Assembly: GCA_947179485.1 (NCBI GenBank)
Contig: OX359245.1
Span: forward strand, 55,477,067-55,541,066
DNA length: 64,000 bases
Direction: 5' to 3'
From: Allacma fusca
Taxonomy: Eukaryota > Arthropoda > Collembola > Symphypleona > Sminthuridae
Position 1 is the stretch's first letter; every line of letters begins with the position of its first letter. Below are positions 37,567-49,835 of this stretch, in pieces. The notes below the pieces were generated by a model, which did not search any database, was not told the DNA's origin, and saw only the letters and a program-made list of their open reading frames with translations. The translations under genes were made by a program, and so were the position numbers.

Positions 37567-37909
37567 ATTCAATTTACAAACCACACCTGGTCAAAAATTT
37601 TAAGTTTATGGTTTAATTGCATATTGGCATATTTTAGAGTCAATTATATATTTGCGTACAATAAATTGTGCAAAATTAGTTGTAAATGAAGATGCGACTT
37701 AAATGCTGCACTAATACGGTATAAAGTTGCCATGATGACGTTTAAACTAATTGGTATTATATTCAATCAAATATGATACATTGAAAGTATAAACGAATCT
37801 TGTTGCATTATATAGGCAACGTTATGTAATATGCCGAATTACTGTATTTGAAATGTACCCTAGAATTTTTAACCGGCCTCTTTCTCTATAAAATTTCTTC
37901 TCTTATCTG

Positions 37910-38531
37910 TAGGAGTGGGACTGTTCCGGAATGTTCCAGGATTTCTTGGAATGGTCTGGTCCTTGAGCCTGGACCAGACCATTTGATGTGTTCTCAGTGT
38001 AGGACCAGGACCATAAGGTCTTTTAGATTTTAGGACCGGAACAATCTGGTCCGTACAAATTGCTGGAACAGGAACATATGTTCTGTTCCTCAAAATAACT
38101 CGGACCAGACCGGAAAAGAACAGACCAGACTACTAGAACCGAATAGGTTCATAATACTATCACAACATCCAAGCATTTGACAATGTTTAGATAATGTTTT
38201 GAATAATTTATTTGATTATTTGAAACAACGTGTAGCAAAATCTAGCAATGCTATTCTATTCGCGGGAATTGGAAATACGTAAATGGTCATCTATCGAATC
38301 TGGTCCGACCATTTGACATGTTTGCTGGAACGTTCCAAATGGTCTGGTCCAAACAAAGGACCAAACATTCTGGTCTGTTCTTTGAGCTGGACCAGGTTTA
38401 ATTGGTCTATGAAGGTTTTTGGACCAGATACATTTGGTCCTTTCGTAACCAGGGAACAGACCGGAACAGACCATGGAACAGACCAGAACGGATCAAAATT
38501 TCTGGTCGGGACCAGAACAGTCCCATTCCTA
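37910..38531. mobile_element. hAT-type MITE, TAGGAGTGGGAC ends (copy B)
   Basis: A 622-bp element. Ends TAGGAGTGGGACTGTTC and the inverted TAGGAATGGGACTGTTC match at 16 of 17 positions. The 8-bp duplication CTTATCTG is perfect (37902-37909, 38532-38539). The interior is a dense set of GGTCTGGTCC/GGACCAGACC words on both strands. Confidence 0.92.
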
Positions 38532-39349
38532 CTTATCTGGTCAGTTCAATTATTTCTGAAGTAATGAAACACACTCAATCAAAGTTGAATCAGAACCTGA
38601 AAAATGGGGCTTAATCGAAGTGTTCATTTAATGCACAATTATGATCAATTCAAAGAGTGGAAAATTGGTGCAATGGTATATCCATTCACAAAGGTTTCAT
38701 AACAGATTCAACGGGTTGAAACTTGTAAAATCGCTGATTTTCAAAAGCGTATGCAATTCAAATTATCGGATCCTGCTACTCCTGCCTGTATTTAGTGCAT
38801 TTGTGTGTTTGCATAGTGGCCTCTTATACAGTGGTTCCTGTCTATAGTGGCCAAATATTATCGTCCCTAGGAAAACCATTATACACAAGATTTACTGTAA
38901 TTACATTGATAGGAATTTTCTTTCCCTTAGACACCAGCACGGAATTTCACTTTAAAATTAAAAACAAATACTATAATTGAAATCTTGAAAGCCAAACAAT
39001 AAACTAGGAATTTTAGAACTGAAAAATAAATAGATATTTAGAAACTATTTAATTCCATATGTGTCATGAATAAGCTCCCACGAATGACAATGCCGTGAAA
39101 CGATGTCCAAAACACATTTTTTAAAAATATAATCTAATATAATTTCCAGTTCCGATCACGAAACGTATTTTAAGAAATACAAAATGCATCCGTATATTTG
39201 TTAAAATTGCCTTCCCTGTTTCGCTTATTTTGTAAAACCAGGATCAGCACGGGTATTTATTCACGCAAAATGTCCTTACGTTAGTACATGGTGCGAACTT
39301 GATCTAAGATTATAATTAATAATAAATGAAATTTATACAATTTACTTAC

Positions 39350-40538
39350 CCAAACAGCCTTCCACAAGTCCGGTCGAAATTCTTCTCGTGGAGAATTAAA
39401 CAGCTTTTTCAGGAATAAAGAATCGTCGCAAACATTTCTACTACTCTCGTAACCATATATTGTTTTCAAAAGACAATCCTTGCCTCGGAATAATGTCTCC
39501 AGGTTCACCATTGGGAAATACAAGCACTGGTTCATTATAAATGAGTTAATTTTCTCTCTCACGGAAGGAGGCAGTGCCTTAATACGAAAGTAACAAATTA
39601 TATATAAATATGCAATCGCTTGCGAACAAATGTTTTTAATAATAATGATCCAAATTTTTTGCATTGGAATTAATACCGTTTCGGTTTCCAGACATTTCTT
39701 CACGAAAGCCAATATTGCTCTTGTAACCCAAAATTGACTTTTAAAAAGCTGTGACAAGCAAAGAATTCCTGGCTCTTTTTCATCCCAATTGACGGTTGGT
39801 GACACAGACAAGTAACAAATCTCTGCTAGCTTCAACATGATAGGTTCTTGATAATTTTCAGAATCAAAAACATTGTACGTCAGGTCAAAGTTTTTCCGGT
39901 TATAGATTTCCAAACAGTATTGCCAAACTAACAAGCACAAAATACAGTGTTCGTTATCCAGCGACACCCCAGTTTTCATCGTATCAAATAAAGTTAAAAT
40001 GTGGTCCCTCCAGTAAGTATTGTCTTCGTTTAGCTCAAAAAAGTTACATATTTTGCTCATTGCTTCCATAAAAGTTTGTGTTTTTCTTGCACATTGCTGA
40101 ATCAATCTGTGGATCTCCAATCTCTCCAATTTATCCTTTTTCACGATCGAGTAATCCATGAGTACTTTAAGTCCTTTCCTCACATTCAGATTTTTGACTT
40201 CGTTGTCTTTATAAGATTTACAAGTTGTCCCACTGTATATTGCATCAACTAGTCCCAGATACAATTGATTGGGGTTCAAACACGACATAATATTAAGAAG
40301 TTCAATTGCAATGTTCCCATTGTCCCGTTCCTTCATTTTTTTTATCGTTTGGTTGTAAATCTTTTCAAGAGCAAGTTCATACTTGGACACTCCAGCAAGG
40401 TCTTGAGGCGACATTTCTTTCAAAATGGCAATATAATCGTTAACCAGGGACTCAATCCCATCTAACGATATTTCATCTGCTTTGTCAACTATTGTAGAGC
40501 CAACAAGATGCAAACCCAAAGGATAACCACCCAAAGTT
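39350..40538 (-). pseudogene. 5'-truncated NB-ARC exon, copy B
   Basis: The same fragment as at 28864-30052 (residues 288-683), cut at the duplication junction 40537-40538. It has Ala at residue 343 like the intact copy. It lacks the P-loop and a start codon. A gene finder would call a 420-residue protein from a TTG; that call should not be trusted. Confidence 0.85.
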
Positions 40539-40695
40539 GGCAATAAGAATTACGTATTGAGTAACACTTGATGTCCAATTACTTCAAAAATTACAATTTG
40601 TTCGTAATATATAACACTATTTGAATATTTTTGTAAAAGTTACTGAAATGTAAAGGAAAATTAATTTTACAGAGTTATTTCATTCAGGTGTGGAT

Positions 40696-41569
40696 TAGTC
40701 CCCCTGATCTTTCAATTCTGAATCAAAAAAACTCGATTCGATTCAATTCAATTCTGATTCTACATTTTTCGATTCAATCCAAAACATGAATTGAATCATT
40801 TCATTCAATTCACTTCATGAATGAAATCATGCGAAATGCCTTGAATCGCGATTCAAGTGGTTCACTTGCAACGAATTTGTTTGCATATTCCCTTAAAAAA
40901 TACAGCTAGTAACGCGTCACATTAAAAACCTGGCACGTCTTTCTGAGAGACATTTTTGTTGGAAAACCGACTTAGCAATTATTTCAAAAATAATAATTTT
41001 TAGACATCAAATACATCAATTATTATTATTATTACGGCATTTACTAACGGTTCAATTTAGGTCATAATGGGACAATTAATTATCTGGATATGCAACTCGA
41101 ATTTGCTAATGTCACAGTCAACTCTGGCTATTAAGGACGCTCATGGGACCGGCAAAATTTGTCCCTTATAAACATTATCCCTTAACATTATTATAGTGTT
41201 ATACATTGTGTAAATGGGAATCGAGGCTGTACATCCCAATCCCTTATATCAAAAAATCCCTTATAAGCGTATCCCTTATGGCGAAAGTGTGATGTATTGA
41301 CAATTTTAGTGATAGTGACACTGCTTGACTTATATTCTTCCGCTGTTTTATGTAGTCATTTTAAAATCCTTTAATAAAATGTTTATGTTGCCACCTTTTA
41401 CTATCGGAATGATTTGAATCATCATTCAATTCAATTCAGCACGCAGAAATGAACCAAATTGAATCCTGTGAATCGTTAATTGAATCGAAGCATTATCTTT
41501 CATTCATTTCATAAGTTGAACTGAATCAAAACGAATTTTTTGAATTGAATTGAAAGATTGGGACCACTA
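40696..41569. mobile_element. hAT-type MITE, TAGT ends (copy C)
   Basis: Identical by eye to 30210-31083, with the same duplication GTGTGGAT at 40688-40695 and 41570-41577. It was carried along by the segmental duplication and is not a separate insertion. Confidence 0.9.
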
Positions 41570-41800
41570 GTGTGGATAGATCAAAGTAGACCGCGTATAT
41601 TGTTCGAAAGCTTGCTATGTACACCTATAATGAAGAAAGGATTCCCTCGGAAAAAATTCAGACATGACAAAAGTTGCGTTTACATCTAATTCTGACTATC
41701 AAACATCTACGGTTGCCACAAGTTTTTACTGTACTTCGTCATTGCATATAAATATTCTCTCAAAATGAAAGTTGCGAAACTTTATTTCAGATCTACTCAC

Positions 41801-43135
41801 CAAACGGTACCCAAATTTTGAATCAGTTTTTGGAGTCAGAACGGATGATTTCTCATCTTTCAAAACTCGTAATGGGGTGTTAATCATTTCCAAGAAGTCC
41901 ACCGCCCATTGTAGTTTCCACAAACAGTTTTCAACCTTTAATTCAAATTTTGTCAAACGAATTTCGCTCTTTTCCCACGTTAATCTGAAAAACGTTTTAA
42001 ATACTGAAAATATTCGGAAACAGTAAATTTCAACTTTTTTGGTTTGCAAGTGATGTCGAGACATTGGCGTGTAAATATAATATTACATGTCTCAAAATTA
42101 TAATATCTTGTTTTGTAGATTTTAAGGACCGTGGTCCTGTGGTTAGGTCTGGTCCTGAAATTATTTTGTTTATTTATTAGTTGGGTCCAAGTCTTGGACC
42201 CAACCAGTTCATTAAAATATTGGACTTAACGTTCTGTCCATAAGTAGAGGAAGAAAATTGGTATCTTGTCAGTATAAACGAAGTTCTAACGAAGAGGAAA
42301 CTATAGTTTGGAAAATTTGTTGTAACAGAAGAGCTGCAAAGAACATAGGCAGAGAACACTTACATTTCAAGAACATTCCAATTTTCTGATTTGGTTTTCT
42401 TTTTTAAATGTTTTAACTTGTTATCAAATAATGGTTCCAAGCTAGTATTATAGTCATCATAAATTTTCTTGACCGCATCATACAGGCAAATAACAACATA
42501 GGATAGGAGAAAATATTCACGTACATCGGTTTCCTGGAATTGAAATCAATTGGCGTAAGCTTTTTTGAAACACAACGTTATTGATAAATTTAATACCAGT
42601 GAACTGAAACGTACATAAACAATAACATTAATACTTTTCAAACGAATTTTTGCTATGCCCATGAAGGCAATTAGGAAATCCTGTGACGCCAAAAATCTGT
42701 CAAAGATCTTTGGCTCTATCCAGACTGTCAGCAAATGATCTAAATCACAATCAGTTTAGAAATAATTAGAAAATCATTCGATTGCAATACATGAAACAGA
42801 GTCTCTCTGAGCATCCCCGAATAAAAATGTGTTGCAAAACAAATACCAAATTTACATCTAAGTTTGCATTTTAAAATCACTTGCGCTAAAATGTGGAGCA
42901 CATCCTGATTTAAGCAATCTTGTTGTTCATTTAATTCGCATGTTTCGTACTTCTGAACGTAAAATGACGAGAGGTAATTACACTTGCCTAAATACGTGGT
43001 GAAATAATTTGTGTCCCAGTAGTCTCTGTTTTGATCATCTGTGAATAGAAGGGGTTTAATAAACCAGTCCACACCCCATATCTTGAACATTTCAGTACAA
43101 TAGTAATTTTGTATTGTTTCGACTGGGTGGTCTCC
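41801..43135 (-). CDS. NB-ARC gene module M2, copy C (four exons)
   Basis: Exons 43135-42988 (148 nt), 42739-42615 (125), 42533-42364 (170) and 41984-41801 (184) join in phases 0-1, 1-0, 0-2 and 2-0 with no stop (209 codons). Exon a has MFKIWGVDWFIK and ends with a GC donor at the place where M3 and M4 have GTAAG, so a GC-AG intron is likely. Exon b has HLLTVWIEPK, c has YVVICLYDAVKK and TSLEPLFDNKL, and d has SEIRLTKFELKVENCLW. Exon d ends at TTG|GTGAGT, so splicing continues. The content is helical and solenoid-like; no named family is recognised. It probably forms part of the sensing or scaffold arm behind the NB-ARC switch (inference). Confidence 0.8.
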
Positions 43136-44285
43136 CTGAATTGTGAGAATTATTAACGCAAAACTGATTACAATTATAACGTTTTTACCTGAAAAGGAAA
43201 CCAGTGGCTAACAATTATTTGCAAAATTTATTGCATATGCTTTACTGGAATATCCTTTAAACTTTGTACTTCTAACATTTGTTTGCTTATTCATAATGTT
43301 TTAAAGAATAACGCATTAAGCAGATACGGGTATTATTTCCAACTATTTTTCGACGTTCAAATATAAATATGTACACAGAACAACAGAAATGTATTTTCAA
43401 TCCCTATCACAAAATCAGGTCTCAAAATCATTTTAATTAAGTCCGCATCTGAGTGTAAATAATGAAATAATCTGATTGCAAATATCCGCAATTTTCCCAA
43501 TTTGGAAATGTCATTAAAAATAATTTAACAGTAAATTCCACCCTCTCTGAGACTTCCCAGTTTTGCTATGGCTATCAGATTTAATTCATAAAGCCTTGCC
43601 CTGTTTAGCAAACACTCTTGTCCACAATTCTCAACAAACATTTGAAACGACATGTGCATACATATGTATAGTTCACCCATTATATATTCTACATATAAGC
43701 GTCAAAACACAATTATTTTTATACAATTGTTGAAATAAATATTTTGAACTCGGAACATTTAACAGTAAACTAATTCGATGTACAGACACATCGCATATTA
43801 AATTCCTTTCTCGGAAACGAAAAGGGTGTATTATAAAAAATATTTCGAAAAATATCCCTAGTGATAGCAATCGTCTGGTCTGATACAAATTTTATGAAAC
43901 TGGTCTGGTTAAAAGCTCAGTTGTGTGATTCAGCTGTTCGGAACAGACTAATGTTCTAAGCCATTTTTTCCGACCAGAATAATCTAGTTTTTCGGAAGAG
44001 AACAATGTCGTGATGCAGTCGTTCAAACAACACTAATGCTCTGATACAATTTTTCGGACCATTCAAATTGTATTTGGTCAGGTTGAACGTTTGGGACCAG
44101 ACCATAGGAATCTGGGAGCAGACGTTAAATAACAGATAAGTTTAAATGAATAATGGTATCTCTAAATATCCCAACTAAACTAAACCTCTGTGAGTTTTCA
44201 GTTCTTTACAAATATGCGAAGGCAAGCTAAAAAATGCATTTGTTGTTGTTGAATGCTTTAAGAATAAACCTATTTCACTTTGCAT

Positions 44286-45603
44286 TAGGGTTGATCATAC
44301 CGATATAACGATACGATATTATCGTTAATATCGTTCAATTTGGAGGAACGATATGCTACGATAATTCTCGTATATTTCACACGATATATCGTCCTATCTT
44401 AATATCGTCGGCTAAATTCTAAAAAGTACCATTTTCATTTGCGAACCCGTTTAAAAAGCATGCGTTGTGAAATGAAAATGGTACTTTTTCGAATTTAGCC
44501 ATCGATATCCAACTAAGAAGGTATTCTCGTCAGAAATTGTCTGTGGGAGCTCATCTGACGCATTTCGTGCCCTAGAAAGTGTTATCTGAACCGGAAGGAG
44601 TGTTCGGAATGGTTCAATTCAGTTCAGTTTTTTCCCAATTCCGTTCAGTAAAAACTAGCTCGATTCATTTTAGTTTAAAATTCTGAACTAAATTGAAAAC
44701 AACGGTTTCCGTCAAAGATGCCAAACTGATTTTACCTATCCTACATCCTACATATACATTCAGTTTAGGACGGGCCTTCCTTCTCCCCTATTTGTGCAAC
44801 TGCTGGGCCTATATCCTTGCCTACAAGTAGGCATTTGCCGCTGCCTACATTTCTGCCTATATAGGGCAACGGAGTCTTAGCCCCATCCTACATGGTACCA
44901 TATACTGTAGAATTAAATTAAATTTTTATTAACATTCATAATTACATTTTGCTGTTTTTATTTTAGCAAATTTATTTTGGACATATACCATTAGTTTAGA
45001 AAAAATTTAGGCTACCCCTCATTTGCAACAGTTATTCAGCAAACACTCTCAATTGTTTATTACCATCATATGCATCATAATTTTAGACAAACCGATTGTG
45101 AGTACTTCTTCAAAATTAGTGTACTCATGCATTTTGTGAAAACTGGTATTGATTGGTCGTATTGCATTACAGTAAGTATAAGCCATCGAGCAATCACATA
45201 CAATATATGTACCTATATGTACTTAGTTATGGATATTATTTTGAATGAGAAATCTCAGATGATTGAATAAAAAAAAAGTAGTAAATTGAATTGAACAGAA
45301 CTCAACTGAACAGAAAATTTCCAATTCAGAACTGAATTGGTCCGAGCACCAAAAGGTATTGTTAAACAGGCATTTGAAAAAGTGAATAAGCGAAACTGAA
45401 ACATAATTTCGGCTTATTTTTATTGATTATGTAACTTAATAAATTAAATACTTATTGAATACTTTTTACTGCTTAATTTCCTTATTATTTAAATTTATAT
45501 TTTATATCGTTTTTGTCGTTCTTCCATGTCGTTATCGGGATTATATGTATGAACGATAACGATATTAACAATATTTCAAAAGTTAACGATATGACCAACC
45601 CTA
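44286..45603. mobile_element. hAT-type MITE, TAGGGTTG ends (copy C)
   Basis: Duplicate of 33800-35117, with the same nested hairpin at 44410-44500. It lies in the intron between M1 and M2. Confidence 0.9.
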
Positions 45604-45812
45604 CTTTGCATAAAGGAATAACTTTGGAAAAGAAACGTCATGTGTCATATATGTACATATTGGAAAACATTTTATCGCGGACTGCCGGCGCTGCATTGGT
45701 TATAGAATAATTACAATTTGATTAGACCATATTCAGATATTATACAGAAATCCTCGAGAATGTGTGAATCGCGAACATGTATAAGAATGTTATTAATAAT
45801 GACAGCAGATAC

Positions 45813-46745
45813 CCAATCCGGTAAGTCCAGAAACATCAACAATGGTCGATTCCATTTTGCACTTCGTTGAGAATCGAGGATTACAGCTGATTGTGAGAAT
45901 GTCGACAGCCAGTAACGGAGGTAATGATTATTCCACCTTGTCATTTCAAAATCTTAGAAATGCAAACCAATTTAAATATTTGCAAAACGTAATTTTACAA
46001 GAATTATAGAATAGAAGCATTTTATAATATTTTACTGAAGAAGGATATGTGGTCCATGAGATACTAATGTCTTGGTGATTTCACGTTCGAAATCCTGTTC
46101 CAAAACTGTGAATTGATTTTGGAAATATGTTTCATTGTCTTCCAGAAGCAATGCAAACACCGTTGCTATTATCGCAAGTATTTCAGGTATCTAGTCCAAC
46201 CCCAAATTAATACAAATAATTAAGTTGTGCTTCGGATTAATGTGTGATGCAAATGAAGAGTTTGAAAGTTGCTGTAAACATACTCTTTCTCTTCGTGTTT
46301 CTAACCACGATTTAAAAACATCCAGAAACGGTTTTGTAAACCCTTTAATATCGAGACATATTTTGGGTTTATTTGATGGTACCAACATCAAGAGCAAACA
46401 CTCTAAAACATAAAAGTATTTTAAATTATACTGAGTTTGACTGTACAATAAAATTAATGGATATCGTAATATATCAAAATTTCACATCAATTTTCCACTT
46501 TTCGAACTAAGTATTAGCTTATGAATATTTATTAAAAATATAACAAGCAACAGATAAATAGCGGAAAACCTAAACTATTCAATTATTAACATACCTGATA
46601 AAAACAAAAATCCATTTTTAGAAGCAAATTCATTTTTTGCTTTAGGACAAGAAAAAATTAACATGGGAATAATGAAATTAATTCCATTGATTGAAGACAC
46701 ATCTTGGACAAAACCTTCCTTGCCATTAGGTCCTGATTGTAAGTC
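45813..46745 (-). CDS. NB-ARC gene module M1, copy C (four exons)
   Basis: Exons 46745-46595 (151 nt), 46402-46284 (119), 46190-46036 (155) and 45936-45813 (124) follow the NB-ARC exon. Phases are 0-1, 1-0, 0-2 and 2-0 and no stop occurs (183 codons). The module is more diverged than M2-M4. Exon a reads DLQSGPNGKEGFVQ and INGINFIIPMLIF, b reads ECLLLMLVPSNKP, c reads IPEILAIIATVFALLLED, and d reads HYLRYWLSTFSQSAVILD and ends at PDW|GTATCT. The position of hydrophobic blocks matches the other modules. Exon d is 60 nt shorter than its counterparts, and its acceptor (GACAAG) is weak, so that boundary is the least certain. Confidence 0.65.
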
Positions 46746-46904
46746 CTGCGAATAATTGAATAACACTATCCATTTATTCTATCATCACATGATTAGATTT
46801 AACCAAATATAAAAATGCATGATTAACCCAAAGCAGCACAAATACATTGATATCTGTTACAATTTAAGCAATTTAAATATTGGTTGAGTAAATTATATTC
46901 AAAT

Positions 46905-48052
46905 TAGTCGTCAGAACGATTCAGTTTGGTCCAGGATTTTTCAAATCGATTCAGTTATTGCACTGGACTGAACCGGAAATTAACTTTCGATTTGGTCCAG
47001 TAAAAAACGGTTCAGTTCGATTCGGTTACACCGAATGAAATGAACCGAATCGAAAACCGATTGCTTTTTGAGGGTATATTTAAATCTTAAACATTCGTTG
47101 TTTCAATTCGTGTTTTTATTCATGAATTACTACCTGCGGACAGCAGGTGCAGTGAATGCTAGTGCGCGACAGTTGAAATTATTATTTTGTCGTTCTATAA
47201 GCACAGTACCATTTTGGTTTGTCTTGACTGAAAAGTACAAAAAGACTATAATATTATTTTGCAGATTAATAATTTTACTGGCTATTCAGTGATTTCGATG
47301 AAAATGTGACCTTTAACTTCGCCCGTCAAATCATTGAAACTTGGAGCGGCCGTCAAAAGAGTATATCTTTCTAATTTACAATCCGAGTTGTGACGCTGCA
47401 CCAATTTTATTCGAAGTCGGTGAAAGCAAATAAAATCTCAAGCCATTTGCAAATTTTTGAATCCTTAGAATCAGGTATCCAAGCAGTGAAGTTGTAAAAC
47501 TTGGAGCACATGATTTTCGGTATTTTGCGTTTTGGTTGATAGTCTTTGTCCAATTCGTTCCTCGATCATTGTCACGATCCAAACTGTGATTCATATTCTT
47601 GATGTTCCATTTTACCCATGCGGTCTACTTTTATCTTTTATCTAATTACTACTACTTCGCAGCCCACCTAATTTTAGATTTGGAAATTAACTAGTTTAAT
47701 TATGGTAATTTGACCAGCGAAAAGGAAGTCAAGTTTTTTGCAACTGGAACTAACAAATCCTTGTATGCTATTTTATTGTTTAAGTGTTGTTATGGTGAAG
47801 ATGCGGAACCAAGAATTATGGTCTACGCAAGAGTAGAAGTTACAAAACGCAGAACTTATGACAAATATTTGCTAACGACAAACCGTTTGGACTGCAGTCC
47901 AGGAAAAACCTTTCAATTAGGTTATACATTGGGGATTGAATCGTTCGGTTCAGTCCAATTGTGGACTGAATCGAAACAATCTTGAATCGGTTGGAATCGA
48001 ATTGAATCGAATCGAAAATTTTTGGTCCCGGACTGAATCGGTCCGACCACTA
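46905..48052. mobile_element. hAT-type MITE, TAGTCGTC ends (copy C)
   Basis: Duplicate of 36419-37566 with the same imperfect 8-bp flanks. It lies in the first intron of the NB-ARC gene. Confidence 0.85.
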
Positions 48053-48395
48053 ATTCAATTTACAAACCACACCTGGTCAAAAATTTTAAGTTTATGGTTT
48101 AATTGCATATTGGCATATTTTAGAGTCAATTATATATTTGCGTACAATAAATTGTGCAAAATTAGTTGTAAATGAAGATGCGACTTAAATGCTGCACTAA
48201 TACGGTATAAAGTTGCCATGATGACGTTTAAACTAATTGGTATTATATTCAATCAAATATGATACATTGAAAGTATAAACGAATCTTGTTGCATTATATA
48301 GGCAACGTTATGTAATATGCCGAATTACTGTATTTGAAATGTACCCTAGAATTTTTAACCGGCCTCTTTCTCTATAAAATTTCTTCTCTTATCTG

Positions 48396-49017
48396 TAGGA
48401 GTGGGACTGTTCCGGAATGTTCCAGGATTTCTTGGAATGGTCTGGTCCTTGAGCCTGGACCAGACCATTTGATGTGTTCTCAGTGTAGGACCAGGACCAT
48501 AAGGTCTTTTAGATTTTAGGACCGGAACAATCTGGTCCGTACAAATTGCTGGAACAGGAACATATGTTCTGTTCCTCAAAATAACTCGGACCAGACCGGA
48601 AAAGAACAGACCAGACTACTAGAACCGAATAGGTTCATAATACTATCACAACATCCAAGCATTTGACAATGTTTAGATAATGTTTTGAATAATTTATTTG
48701 ATTATTTGAAACAACGTGTAGCAAAATCTAGCAATGCTATTCTATTCGCGGGAATTGGAAATACGTAAATGGTCATCTATCGAATCTGGTCCGACCATTT
48801 GACATGTTTGCTGGAACGTTCCAAATGGTCTGGTCCAAACAAAGGACCAAACATTCTGGTCTGTTCTTTGAGCTGGACCAGGTTTAATTGGTCTATGAAG
48901 GTTTTTGGACCAGATACATTTGGTCCTTTCGTAACCAGGGAACAGACCGGAACAGACCATGGAACAGACCAGAACGGATCAAAATTTCTGGTCGGGACCA
49001 GAACAGTCCCATTCCTA
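48396..49017. mobile_element. hAT-type MITE, TAGGAGTGGGAC ends (copy C)
   Basis: Duplicate of 37910-38531, with CTTATCTG at 48388-48395 and 49018-49025. It is also in the first intron of the NB-ARC gene. Confidence 0.92.
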
Positions 49018-49835
49018 CTTATCTGGTCAGTTCAATTATTTCTGAAGTAATGAAACACACTCAATCAAAGTTGAATCAGAACCTGAAAAATGGGGCTTAA
49101 TCGAAGTGTTCATTTAATGCACAATTATGATCAATTCAAAGAGTGGAAAATTGGTGCAATGGTATATCCATTCACAAAGGTTTCATAACAGATTCAACGG
49201 GTTGAAACTTGTAAAATCGCTGATTTTCAAAAGCGTATGCAATTCAAATTATCGGATCCTGCTACTCCTGCCTGTATTTAGTGCATTTGTGTGTTTGCAT
49301 AGTGGCCTCTTATACAGTGGTTCCTGTCTATAGTGGCCAAATATTATCGTCCCTAGGAAAACCATTATACACAAGATTTACTGTAATTACATTGATAGGA
49401 ATTTTCTTTCCCTTAGACACCAGCACGGAATTTCACTTTAAAATTAAAAACAAATACTATAATTGAAATCTTGAAAGCCAAACAATAAACTAGGAATTTT
49501 AGAACTGAAAAATAAATAGATATTTAGAAACTATTTAATTCCATATGTGTCATGAATAAGCTCCCACGAATGACAATGCCGTGAAACGATGTCCAAAACA
49601 CATTTTTTAAAAATATAATCTAATATAATTTCCAGTTCCGATCACGAAACGTATTTTAAGAAATACAAAATGCATCCGTATATTTGTTAAAATTGCCTTC
49701 CCTGTTTCGCTTATTTTGTAAAACCAGGATCAGCACGGGTATTTATTCACGCAAAATGTCCTTACGTTAGTACATGGTGCGAACTTGATCTAAGATTATA
49801 ATTAATAATAAATGAAATTTATACAATTTACTTAC

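Larger units (their letters stand above)
30051..40538. repeat. Tandem segmental copy B of 10,486 bp
   Basis: Start-to-start distance to copy C is 10,486 bp for every feature compared. I noticed no base difference between copies B and C. The junctions (30051-30052, 40537-40538) have a 2-bp TT microhomology and no flanking repeat, which points to an end-joining or replication-based origin. The unit contains four hAT-type MITEs, exon modules M1 and M2, and the 3' part of the NB-ARC exon. Confidence 0.95.
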
